Assembly (NCBI GenBank): GCA_964639255.1
Contig: CAZXDP010000057.1
Location: 1 to 17,453, forward strand
Reading direction: 5' to 3'
Length of the DNA stretch: 17,453 nucleotides
From: NZQO01 sp964639255
GTDB taxonomy: Bacteria > Bacteroidota > Bacteroidia > Flavobacteriales > Flavobacteriaceae
Shown here: positions 1 through 7,154 of the stretch, piece after piece
How positions within the stretch are numbered: the stretch's first letter is position 1
How the letters are laid out: the number at the start of each line of letters is the position of its first letter
Position numbers and translations under genes: made by a program
Notes under the pieces: model-generated
The model's database searches: none
What the model was told of the DNA's origin: nothing
Seen by the model: the letters and a program-made list of their open reading frames with translations, nothing else

Positions 1-89
1 TGGAAAAGATCATTGCATACAAAGCCTCCCTGAAGCAAAAAGTGGAAGAGGGCGCGAAAAGCCTTACGGTCAAAAAGAAATCCGAATAA
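1..89 (+). CDS. purE: C-terminal fragment, probably 5-(carboxyamino)imidazole ribonucleotide mutase (PurE)
   Basis: The first complete codon is at position 3, and the frame runs 28 codons to a TAA at 87-89. The rest of the gene lies outside the window. The visible tail is a charged, Lys/Glu-rich amphipathic helix (IIAYKASLKQKVEEG) followed by a basic end. This resembles the C-terminal helix of flavobacterial PurE, which interconverts N5-CAIR and CAIR in purine synthesis, and from memory purE often precedes an M3 peptidase gene in this family. With no catalytic residues in view, the name rests on tail similarity and context only. Any other protein ending in a basic helix would fit nearly as well. 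Confidence 0.5.
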   Translation, partial: EKIIAYKASLKQKVEEGAKSLTVKKKSE

Positions 90-163
90 TTTTTCAGAAT
101 TAATGGCAGTATAGAAGCGTTTCGTTTTCTATAGATAAAGACTGCCCAATTACATAGCGTACC

Positions 164-2191
164 ATGAAAACTGACAATCCCTTATTACAACCTTTTGATG
201 CGGCGCCTTTCGCCACAATAGAAACGGCACATTTCCTGCCCGCCATAGAGACGCTCATTGCCCAAACAAAAGATGAAATAGATAGCATTACCAACAACCC
301 CCACGAGCCAACGTTCCAAAATACGGTGGCTGCATTAGACCGCACCGGCAAACAACTCAATAGGGTCACGGCTATTTTCTTCAATTTAAACAGCGCCGAG
401 ACCAATGAGGAAATTCAGAAGATTGCGCAACAGGTCTCCCCCATGCTATCCGATTTCAAAAATGACCTCCTGCTCAACGAAGCGCTATTTGCCCGGGTAA
501 AGGCGGTTTATGAAACCAAGGATACTTTGGGTTTGTCTGCTGAAGAGGCCACCCTGTTGGACAAACAATACAAAAGTTTCGCGCGTAACGGTGCCAATCT
601 GCCCGAAAACAAAAAGGAAACATTACGTAAAATAGACCAAGATCTAGCAAAGCTGAAACTCACCTTCGGCGAGAACGTACTAGCCGAAACCAATCGATAC
701 GAACTGCATATCACCGATGAAAAAGACCTCGCAGGCCTGCCCGATGGCGCCATTGAGGAAGCCGCTGCCACCGCTCAGGCAAAGGATAAGGACGGGTGGA
801 TCTTTACCTTGGCGTACCCCAGCTACATACCGTTTATGACCTATGCCGACAACCGCGAGCTCCGAAAGAAATTGTCCCTTGCTTTCGGTTCTAAAGGGTT
901 CCATAACGATGAACTCGATAATCAGCAGAACGTATTGCAAATAGTCAATCTAAGGCATCAAAGAGCGCAGCTTCTTGGGTACAAAAGCCATGCCCACTTC
1001 GTGTTGGAAGAACGTATGGCCGAAACGCCCACGAAAGTCCAAGAATTCCTGCAAGAATTGCTTACGAAGGCGAAACCTGCCGCACAGGACGAGTTTGCCG
1101 AATTGGAGGCGTTCGCAAAGGACCGCGATGGTATTGATAAACTTCGATCGTGGGATGGTGCCTACTACACCGAAAAGCTCAAACAGCAACGCTTCGACCT
1201 TGACGATGAAAAGCTGAAACCTTATTTCGAATTGAAAAATGTCATCCAGGGAATATTTACAGTGGCCGAAAAACTATTCGGACTTACCTTCGAGGAGGTT
1301 TTTGATATCGACAAGTACCACCCCGATGTAAAAACCTACCGTGTTGCCGATACCCAAGACAACTTGGTAGCGTTGCTATACGCCGACTTCCACCCTAGGC
1401 CAGGCAAACGCAACGGCGCTTGGATGACCGTGTACAAACAACAGGAAATAAGGGAGGGCATTAATGAACGTCCGCACATTTCCATCGTTTGCAACTTTAC
1501 CAAACCTACCGCCAGCAAACCGTCGCTGCTCACCTTCAATGAGGTGACCACCCTTTTCCACGAATTCGGCCATGCCCTGCACGGTATGTTGGCCAATACA
1601 ACCTATGCGAGCCTTTCGGGAACAAATGTATATTGGGACTTTGTAGAACTGCCAAGTCAGATTTTAGAAAATTGGTGCTACGAGAAAGAGACTTTGGAAC
1701 TATTTGCCAACCACTACCAAACCGGGGAACGAATTCCTATGGAATATATTGGAAAAATAAAGGCTAGCGCCACGTTTATGGAAGGAATGAAAACACTCCG
1801 CCAACTTAGCTTCGGTATGCTCGACATGGCTTGGCACGGCAGCGACCCAAGCAAAATCAAGGACGTGAAAGCCTTCGAGAAAGGTGCCTTTGCCCTTACC
1901 AAACTCTACCCCGATGTGCCCAGCAATTGTATGAGCACCTCTTTTTCCCACATTTTCCAAGGAGGATACTCGGCGGGCTATTACAGCTATAAATGGGCCG
2001 AAGTGCTAGATGCCGATGCGTTTTCCTATTTCAAGGAAGAGGGAATTTTCAGCAAAACAGTAGCCGACAAATTCAAGGCGTATATCCTGTCGCAAGGTGG
2101 CACCGAGGACCCGATGGAACTATATGTTAAGTTTAGAGGTAGAAAACCAGATCCCGAAGCATTGTTAAGGCGTGCCGGATTGATTCGGTAA
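164..2191 (+). CDS. M3 family zinc metallopeptidase (oligopeptidase A / dipeptidyl carboxypeptidase type)
   Basis: A 675-residue cytoplasmic peptidase that degrades short peptides. The zinc site is clear: HEFGH at residues 466-470 gives two His ligands and the catalytic Glu467, and Glu495 in the FVELPSQ stretch is the third ligand. This spacing is that of family M3A. The mostly helical N-terminal domain and the C-terminal HIFQGGYSAGYYSYKWAEV segment (conserved GYxAGYYxYxW type, lining the substrate site) are also present. Length matches E. coli Dcp (681) and OpdA/PrlC (680). There is no signal peptide, so it probably acts in the cytoplasm on peptides released by proteases. I cannot tell Dcp from OpdA activity by eye. 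The start is the first ATG of the frame, 75 nt after the upstream stop, so it may be read from the upstream gene's transcript. No convincing promoter box lies in that gap. Confidence 0.93.
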   Translation: MKTDNPLLQPFDAAPFATIETAHFLPAIETLIAQTKDEIDSITNNPHEPTFQNTVAALDRTGKQLNRVTAIFFNLNSAETNEEIQKIAQQVSPMLSDFKNDLLLNEALFARVKAVYETKDTLGLSAEEATLLDKQYKSFARNGANLPENKKETLRKIDQDLAKLKLTFGENVLAETNRYELHITDEKDLAGLPDGAIEEAAATAQAKDKDGWIFTLAYPSYIPFMTYADNRELRKKLSLAFGSKGFHNDELDNQQNVLQIVNLRHQRAQLLGYKSHAHFVLEERMAETPTKVQEFLQELLTKAKPAAQDEFAELEAFAKDRDGIDKLRSWDGAYYTEKLKQQRFDLDDEKLKPYFELKNVIQGIFTVAEKLFGLTFEEVFDIDKYHPDVKTYRVADTQDNLVALLYADFHPRPGKRNGAWMTVYKQQEIREGINERPHISIVCNFTKPTASKPSLLTFNEVTTLFHEFGHALHGMLANTTYASLSGTNVYWDFVELPSQILENWCYEKETLELFANHYQTGERIPMEYIGKIKASATFMEGMKTLRQLSFGMLDMAWHGSDPSKIKDVKAFEKGAFALTKLYPDVPSNCMSTSFSHIFQGGYSAGYYSYKWAEVLDADAFSYFKEEGIFSKTVADKFKAYILSQGGTEDPMELYVKFRGRKPDPEALLRRAGLIR

Positions 2192-2321
2192 GCGCTTCTA
2201 CTGGATAAAACCTATTGCTAGAAAAATGAAAACAGCCCTTGTTCTGGCTTTACAAAGGTCAATCGGGTTGGTGTGGCGTATGTCTTGCCAATAAACAAAT
2301 ACCAAAAACATATCTACACCG

Positions 2322-2351
2322 TTTCATACTAAGCAAAGTTTCCTACTTTTG
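2322..2351 (+). promoter_or_regulatory. Candidate Bacteroidota-type promoter of the sigma/anti-sigma pair
   Basis: TACTTTTG at 2344-2351 is an exact match to the Bacteroidota -7 consensus TAnnTTTG. TTTC at 2322-2325, 18 nt upstream, could serve as an imperfect -33 box (consensus TTTG or TTG, spacing about 19). Transcription would begin a few bases past 2351, giving a leader of roughly 20 nt before the ATG at 2376. The match is by eye only. Confidence 0.5.
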
Positions 2352-2375
2352 AAAGGCTAGAAAAAGAAGACCTTT

Positions 2376-2927
2376 ATGGCCCACCACAGCTTACATCCCG
2401 AATTATGGATAGACAGGTATGCCGACTATCTTTACAATTACACCATTGCCCGGGTGAACGATGTTATTATTGCTGAAGATTTAATTTCTGAAACATTTTT
2501 GGCAGGGCTCAAATCGAAGAAGAACTTTAAGGGCGAATCAAGCGAGCGCACTTGGCTCATCGCAATTTTGAAGCGTAAAATCATTGATCACTATCGAAGA
2601 AAAAATTCTCGAAAAGGACAGGCCGAAGTACGCGTTCAATTCTCAGATCCCGACATAGAGGGTGACTGGCTCGAGGAGCGTGTGGCCGACCCCCACGATA
2701 GTAGCGCCGAGGGCACTATAGAAAATGAAGAACTGGGAATGGCGATTTTACGATGCATGGAGGGTCTCACCGAACGGCAAGCCGCGATTTTCAAGATGAA
2801 ATCGATTGAAAACCGAGATACCGAAGCCATTTGTAATGAATACGGCATAACCCCGTCTAATCTTTGGGTGATTATCCACCGCGCCAGAAAGGCGTTGGCC
2901 GATTGCCTCGAAAAAAACTGGTTTTAA
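2376..2927 (+). CDS. ECF-type RNA polymerase sigma factor (sigma-70 family)
   Basis: A 183-residue sigma factor with the two-domain ECF layout. Region 2 covers about residues 13-78: the AEDLISETFLAGL helix (33-45) is typical of the core-binding and -10-reading part, and ERTWLIAILKRKIIDHYRR (57-75) is the usual region 2.4 helix. An acidic linker (about 80-118) leads to region 4 (about 122-178), where LTERQAAIFKMK and an ITPSNLWVIIHRARKAL recognition helix are seen. No extra C-terminal domain is present. The next gene, 5 nt downstream, encodes a zinc anti-sigma-like protein, so this is probably a paired, post-translationally controlled regulator. Its regulon cannot be read from the window. The flanking genes (peptidase, UbiA-like) show no shared motif that would mark them as targets. 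Confidence 0.92.
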   Translation: MAHHSLHPELWIDRYADYLYNYTIARVNDVIIAEDLISETFLAGLKSKKNFKGESSERTWLIAILKRKIIDHYRRKNSRKGQAEVRVQFSDPDIEGDWLEERVADPHDSSAEGTIENEELGMAILRCMEGLTERQAAIFKMKSIENRDTEAICNEYGITPSNLWVIIHRARKALADCLEKNWF

Positions 2928-2932
2928 CCATT

Positions 2933-3178
2933 ATGATTTTATTTAGCTGCAAGGATGCCTCCCACATTTGCGATAAGGCTCAGTATCGCGAAGCCAAGCC
3001 TTTGGAAAAATGGTTGATGAAACTGCATCATCTTGTATGCAGGGTATGCCGGGAACACGCGGTTAGAAACACACGCCTTTCGTATCTGCTGCGCGACGCG
3101 AACTTGCACGTACTTCCGAAACACAAAAAAGACGCATTAAAAGGTCGCATTCGAGAACAATTATCCCGCGAGCCATAG
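2933..3178 (+). CDS. Small soluble zinc-binding anti-sigma factor-like protein
   Basis: An 81-residue protein starting at the ATG at 2933, 5 nt after the sigma stop. The open frame extends upstream to 2864, but that part lies inside the sigma gene. Cys6, His32, Cys36 and Cys39 give C-x25-H-x3-C-x2-C, which matches the ZAS (zinc-binding anti-sigma) signature of RsrA and ChrR. The helical segment between the ligands (PLEKWLMKLHHLVCRVC) is amphipathic, as in ZAS proteins. There is no transmembrane helix, so a cytoplasmic mode of action is expected. Cys13 is an extra cysteine near the first ligand. The inferred role is to hold the upstream sigma factor inactive until a signal, possibly thiol oxidation or metal change, releases it. 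The 3' end overlaps the end of the convergent UbiA-like gene by 18 nt. Confidence 0.8.
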   Translation: MILFSCKDASHICDKAQYREAKPLEKWLMKLHHLVCRVCREHAVRNTRLSYLLRDANLHVLPKHKKDALKGRIREQLSREP

Positions 3179-3970
3179 TAGGGCCAGCCAACCCATGGGA
3201 ATGGCCTCGACCCAAAATGAAGCATAATAGCGTAACTGCCTAGGTGTTGCAAAGTAAAGTCCTAAAATGAGCAATATAGCCAAACCTATGACGCCTAGCC
3301 AACCAGAGATATCCCCCCTGTCAATTCCCCATTGAAGCAATAGCACGACGGCCACTAGCAAGTAGCCTAGCAGCTTGCTTTGTTTCACGCCCAATTGGTG
3401 TGGCAGGGTGCGCAGTTGGGGTTTGTCGTAGCGGTAGTCGCGAATCTCAAAAGGCAAGGTAAGCACCACAACGACCAGCATCCTCTGTACGAAAACCATA
3501 ATTGTTGCCAGTGACCAAGCACCGGCTTCCACCACGGGCGCCGCCACCGTTACCCCTGCCCATACTAAGACTACAATAAGGACTTTCAATCCTGCCGTAC
3601 TTCTCAAGTTCTTCTGGGCGTAAAGGGGTACGGCATACAAAAGCGTTAAAAATCCCAGAAAAAGCAAACAGAGTAGTGTGCCCACAGAAAGCCGAAAAGA
3701 AAAAATTAAAAGTCCCAAAAAACATACAAAGGAAAACACCTGTATGGTTTTCAACGAATTGGTGAGACTGCGGTGGTGGAGCCCGGCCACTTTGGGGTAT
3801 TTAACAAAATTATAGCCCGTAATGCTTCCGAAGAACACCACGGCCCAAAAGGCCCAACCCACATCGAAATCCAGTTGCATTTCGGTGACCCCTACCAAGG
3901 CGCAAACTGCCAAGGCTACATGCGTGCTGCTATTGATGTAGAATTGGAAAATCGTTTTAGCATATCGCAT
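3161..3970 (-). CDS. UbiA-superfamily-like integral membrane protein with only the second Asp-rich motif
   Basis: A 269-residue protein with about eight or nine hydrophobic segments. I take the ATG at 3970 as the start; a TTG one codon upstream is possible. The UbiA prenyltransferase fold is suggested by the second Asp motif EIRDYRYD (Asp178 and Asp182, a DxxxD) followed by the usual RTLPHQLG turn, and by YAVPLY near residue 112 with LK and W shortly after. The first motif, NDxxDxxxD in active enzymes, should lie near residue 54, where the sequence reads GYNFVKYPK: the Asn is kept and the acidic residues are gone. It may be a divergent or non-catalytic homologue or may use another substrate. 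It stands alone, divergent from gcvP, and its 3' end overlaps the anti-sigma gene. I am fairly sure of the superfamily and not of any activity. Confidence 0.7.
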   Translation of the reverse strand: MRYAKTIFQFYINSSTHVALAVCALVGVTEMQLDFDVGWAFWAVVFFGSITGYNFVKYPKVAGLHHRSLTNSLKTIQVFSFVCFLGLLIFSFRLSVGTLLCLLFLGFLTLLYAVPLYAQKNLRSTAGLKVLIVVLVWAGVTVAAPVVEAGAWSLATIMVFVQRMLVVVVLTLPFEIRDYRYDKPQLRTLPHQLGVKQSKLLGYLLVAVVLLLQWGIDRGDISGWLGVIGLAILLILGLYFATPRQLRYYASFWVEAIPMGWLALLWLAG

Positions 3971-3974
3971 CAAA

Positions 3975-3982
3975 CAAAAATA
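3975..3982 (-). promoter_or_regulatory. Possible -7 box for the UbiA-like gene
   Basis: Read on the minus strand this is TATTTTTG, an exact TAnnTTTG. It ends only 4 nt before the ATG at 3970, so a transcript starting from it would be leaderless or nearly so. I see no -33 box at the normal spacing; the nearest TTG (minus strand, at 3996-3998) is only 13 nt away. It may be chance in AT-rich DNA. Confidence 0.25.
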
Positions 3983-4013
3983 GGTAATGCAGTGACAATC
4001 GCAGATTTCGGAT

Positions 4014-4055
4014 AAAAAAAATGTCGCTTCGCAAGCGTTAAATCCTCATTTTTTT
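4014..4055. terminator. Terminator-like palindrome in the divergent UbiA-like/gcvP intergenic region
   Basis: A stem CGCTT (4025-4029) pairs with AAGCG (4033-4037) around a 3-nt loop. It is flanked by AAAAAAAATG (4014-4023) and CATTTTTTT (4047-4055), which form a second, outer inverted repeat of 9 bp. On the minus strand the stem is followed by ACA and eight T residues, a good intrinsic terminator shape. On the plus strand the T run begins 11 nt after the inner stem. Neither flanking gene is transcribed towards it, so its role is unclear. Confidence 0.5.
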
Positions 4056-4069
4056 ACGGTTTTATATTG

Positions 4070-4077
4070 TAATTTTG
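4070..4077 (+). promoter_or_regulatory. Candidate -7 box of the gcvP promoter
   Basis: TAATTTTG is an exact match to TAnnTTTG. The expected -33 position (about 4047-4051) falls in the T-rich arm of the palindrome at 4014-4055 and has no clear TTTG. Initiation here would give a leader of about 40 nt before the ATG at 4124. That ATG is preceded by an A-rich stretch and no strong Shine-Dalgarno sequence. Confidence 0.5.
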
Positions 4078-4123
4078 CGCCAGTTTGCCGACGAAGGCAT
4101 TCCGTAAAATTGTATCCCTTAAA

Positions 4124-6976
4124 ATGAATACAGATTCCTTTGCACTAAGACATATTGGACCCAGACGCAGCGATCTTCCAAAAATGTTGGAAACCGTTGG
4201 CGCAGAGAGTCTTGAACAGCTTATTTTTGAAACCATCCCCGACGATATTAGGCTCAAGGAAGACCTTACCCTCGACGAGGCGATGAGCGAACAAGAATAC
4301 CTAGAGCACATCAACGAACTGGCCGCCAAGAATAAAGTTTTCAAGACGTATATAGGGCTGGGGTACCACCAATCTGTTTTACCTCCCGTAATTCAACGCA
4401 ATATTTTGGAAAATCCCGGTTGGTATACCGCGTATACTCCCTACCAGGCCGAGATTGCACAAGGACGTTTGGAGGCATTGCTAAATTTCCAGACCATGGT
4501 TGCAGACCTTACCGGGATGGAACTGGCCAATGCGTCGCTTCTGGACGAAGGTACCGCAGCGGCCGAGGCCATGGGGCTTCTGTTTGCGCTACGCGACCGC
4601 GACCAGAAAAAGAAGGATGTGAACAAATTTTTTGTTTCCGAAGAGATATTGCCGCAAACCCTTTCTGTGCTACAAACCCGGGCAACCCCCATTGGAGTGG
4701 AAATCGTTACAGGCGACCACGAGCAATTTGATTTTTCTGCTGATTTTTTTGGAGCCATCGTACAATACCCAGGTCGCACTGGCAAAGTGCACAATTTTAA
4801 GGAATTCATTCCCAACTGCAATAAAGCAGGTATCAAGGTTGCCGTCGCGGCCGACATTATGAGCTTGGTGAAATTGGAATCGCCGGGTCATTTTGGAGCC
4901 GATGTCGTAGTGGGAACTACCCAACGATTTGGCATTCCCCTTGGGTATGGCGGCCCACATGCCGCGTATTTTGCGACCAAGGACGAATACAAGCGTAATA
5001 TTCCGGGGCGCATCATAGGTGTAACGAAAGATATGGATGGCAACAGGGCGCTGCGCATGGCCCTCCAAACCCGTGAACAGCATATAAAGCGCGACAAGGC
5101 CACCTCAAATATTTGTACCGCACAAGTGCTGCTTGCCGTAATGGCAGGTATGTACGCCGTGTACCATGGTCCAGAAGGCCTTCAGGATATCGCAGATAAA
5201 ATACACAATAAAACCGCTACCTTGGCCGATGCCCTTGAGAGATTAGGACTATATCAGGCCAACGAGACCTATTTTGATACTATCGCGGTAAAAACCGATG
5301 CGACCAAAATTAAATTTTTGGCCGAGGCGAAGGAAATCAATTTCTATTATCCCGATACCGAGACCGTTTCCATTTCCATAAATGAAACCACTACCCTTAG
5401 AGATCTTAACAAGATTGTTCAAGTTTTTGCAGAGGCTACCAATAAGGAATTTGTAAAGATTTCAAAGATTATCGAAGGAAAAGCGATTCCTGCCGAAGCG
5501 GCCCGTAAGACCGAATTTCTACAAAACGAAGTATTCAATCGATACCATAGCGAGACAGAATTGATGCGCTATATTAAAAGATTGGAACGAAAAGACCTTT
5601 CGTTGAACCACTCTATGATTTCCTTGGGATCTTGCACGATGAAACTCAATGCCGCTGCGGAAATGCTACCCTTAAGCGATCCACAATGGGGCAATGTACA
5701 TCCATTCGTACCTGTAGAACAAGCCGAAGGCTACCAACAGGTATTGAAAAAACTGGAACGGCAACTTACCGAAATTACCGGCTTTGCAGGAACCTCGCTG
5801 CAACCCAATTCGGGCGCCCAGGGCGAATACGCAGGATTGATGGTGATTCGTGCGTACCACGAATCGCGTGGCGAGAGCCATAGGGATATTTGCCTTATAC
5901 CCTCATCTGCTCACGGTACCAATCCGGCCAGTGCCGTAATGGCTGGGATGCAAGTGGTGGTCACCAAGGCAAGCGATAACGGCAATATCGATGTGGAGGA
6001 CCTTCGTGAGAAAGCCGAAAAGTACAAGGACCGACTTTCTGCCCTTATGGTTACCTATCCCTCTACACACGGTGTATACGAGTCGGCAATTCGGGAAATC
6101 ACGAGTATTATCCACGAATATGGCGGGCAGGTTTATATGGACGGAGCCAATATGAACGCCCAAGTAGCCCTTACCAACCCAGGTGCTATTGGTGCCGATG
6201 TTTGCCACCTCAACCTGCATAAGACCTTCGCCATTCCCCACGGGGGTGGTGGTCCAGGTGTAGGCCCTATATGCGTTGCAAAACAACTGGTTCCCTTCCT
6301 GCCTTCAAACCCTGTGGTAAAAACAGGTGGTGACCAAGCTATCACGGCCATTTCGGCGGCACCTTGGGGAAGCTCGCTTGCATGCCTAATTTCATATGCC
6401 TATATTACCATGTTGGGTGAGAATGGGCTAAAAAAGGCTACCCAATATGCTATTTTAAATGCTAATTACATCAAGGAGCGCCTGAAAGGACATTACGAAA
6501 CTCTGTATACTGGTGAACGAGGCCGTGCAGCCCACGAGATGATTATAGATTGTAGACCCTTCAAGAACCACGGCATCGAAGTGGTAGATATTGCGAAACG
6601 TCTTATGGATTATGGATTCCACGCCCCTACAGTATCCTTTCCAGTGGCGGGCACCATGATGATCGAACCTACCGAGAGCGAGAGCAAGGAAGAGCTAGAT
6701 CGCTTTTGCGATGCGATGATTTCAATAAGAAAGGAAATTGATGCGGTGGAAAAGGATGATAACAATAATGTTCTCAAAAACGCGCCCCATACCATGACGA
6801 TGCTAACCAGCGATGATTGGGATTTTCCCTATACACGCCAACAGGCCGCCTTCCCCTTGGAATATGTATCCGAAAATAAATTTTGGCCTACGGTACGCCG
6901 CGTTGATGATGCGTACGGAGATAGAAACTTAATCTGTACCTGCGAACCCATAGAATCGTATATGGAAGAGGCATAA
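4124..6976 (+). CDS. gcvP: Glycine dehydrogenase (decarboxylating), P-protein of the glycine cleavage system
   Basis: A 950-residue single-chain P-protein, with the two halves that are separate subunits in some bacteria fused in one gene. It decarboxylates glycine with PLP and passes the aminomethyl group to lipoylated H-protein. The start chosen is the ATG giving MNTDSFALRHIGP, the usual N-terminus of the family; an in-frame TTG at 4085 would add 13 unlikely residues. The PLP lysine is Lys700 in NLHKTFAIPHGGGGPG, followed by the Gly-rich phosphate-binding loop. The SLGSCTMKLN segment that opens the C-terminal half and the early RHIGP and GLGYH motifs are present. No gcvT or gcvH lies nearby, so the system is dispersed, as is common in Bacteroidota. 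It has its own promoter candidate and terminator. Confidence 0.98.
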   Translation: MNTDSFALRHIGPRRSDLPKMLETVGAESLEQLIFETIPDDIRLKEDLTLDEAMSEQEYLEHINELAAKNKVFKTYIGLGYHQSVLPPVIQRNILENPGWYTAYTPYQAEIAQGRLEALLNFQTMVADLTGMELANASLLDEGTAAAEAMGLLFALRDRDQKKKDVNKFFVSEEILPQTLSVLQTRATPIGVEIVTGDHEQFDFSADFFGAIVQYPGRTGKVHNFKEFIPNCNKAGIKVAVAADIMSLVKLESPGHFGADVVVGTTQRFGIPLGYGGPHAAYFATKDEYKRNIPGRIIGVTKDMDGNRALRMALQTREQHIKRDKATSNICTAQVLLAVMAGMYAVYHGPEGLQDIADKIHNKTATLADALERLGLYQANETYFDTIAVKTDATKIKFLAEAKEINFYYPDTETVSISINETTTLRDLNKIVQVFAEATNKEFVKISKIIEGKAIPAEAARKTEFLQNEVFNRYHSETELMRYIKRLERKDLSLNHSMISLGSCTMKLNAAAEMLPLSDPQWGNVHPFVPVEQAEGYQQVLKKLERQLTEITGFAGTSLQPNSGAQGEYAGLMVIRAYHESRGESHRDICLIPSSAHGTNPASAVMAGMQVVVTKASDNGNIDVEDLREKAEKYKDRLSALMVTYPSTHGVYESAIREITSIIHEYGGQVYMDGANMNAQVALTNPGAIGADVCHLNLHKTFAIPHGGGGPGVGPICVAKQLVPFLPSNPVVKTGGDQAITAISAAPWGSSLACLISYAYITMLGENGLKKATQYAILNANYIKERLKGHYETLYTGERGRAAHEMIIDCRPFKNHGIEVVDIAKRLMDYGFHAPTVSFPVAGTMMIEPTESESKEELDRFCDAMISIRKEIDAVEKDDNNNVLKNAPHTMTMLTSDDWDFPYTRQQAAFPLEYVSENKFWPTVRRVDDAYGDRNLICTCEPIESYMEEA

Positions 6977-7007
6977 TAGCGGAAAGGATAGCTCCAAAAA
7001 CAATCCC

Positions 7008-7050
7008 AAAAAGCCCCTTGACGGCGCCACGCGCTTTCAGGGGGTTTTTC
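7008..7050 (+). terminator. Rho-independent terminator of gcvP
   Basis: AAAAA-G-CCCCT (7008-7018) pairs with AGGGG-G-TTTTT (7039-7049), with one G-G mismatch between the GC core and the A/T arm. The loop of about 20 nt is GC-rich and contains GGCGCC, which could fold further. The T run ends at 7049. It starts about 30 nt after the gcvP stop and separates gcvP from the ketoacyl synthase operon. Confidence 0.8.
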
Positions 7051-7131
7051 AATAACAACATCTCCTAAAAGTAGCCCTTAGCAATTGCCTCGATTTCGAT
7101 CGATATTATAGTATTTAACGCCTGTTTTACG

Positions 7132-7139
7132 TAATTTTA
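7132..7139 (+). promoter_or_regulatory. Candidate -7 box for the ketoacyl synthase operon
   Basis: TAATTTTA differs from TAnnTTTG at the last base only and lies 15 nt before the ATG at 7155. A TATTTA stretch near the expected -33 position is a poor match. After the gcvP terminator a new promoter is needed somewhere in 7051-7150, and this is the best candidate I see. Confidence 0.35.
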
Positions 7140-7154
7140 GCCAAAATTTACTAT

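Noticed and set aside
2226..2294. 22-codon ORF (ATG to TAA) between the peptidase and sigma genes
   Set aside because: No ribosome binding site and no family resemblance. It is short enough to occur by chance. A weak AGCC/GGCT stem at 2234-2249 lies in it but lacks a T run.
3983..4123. Possible glycine riboswitch before gcvP
   Set aside because: The leader predicted from the -7 box at 4070 is only about 40 nt, and no tandem aptamer-like conserved core was recognised in the upstream 140 nt. The only clear structure is the A/T-flanked palindrome.
4085..4123. Upstream TTG start for gcvP
   Set aside because: It would add 13 residues unlike the family N-terminus. The ATG at 4124 gives the typical MNTDSFALRHIGP start.
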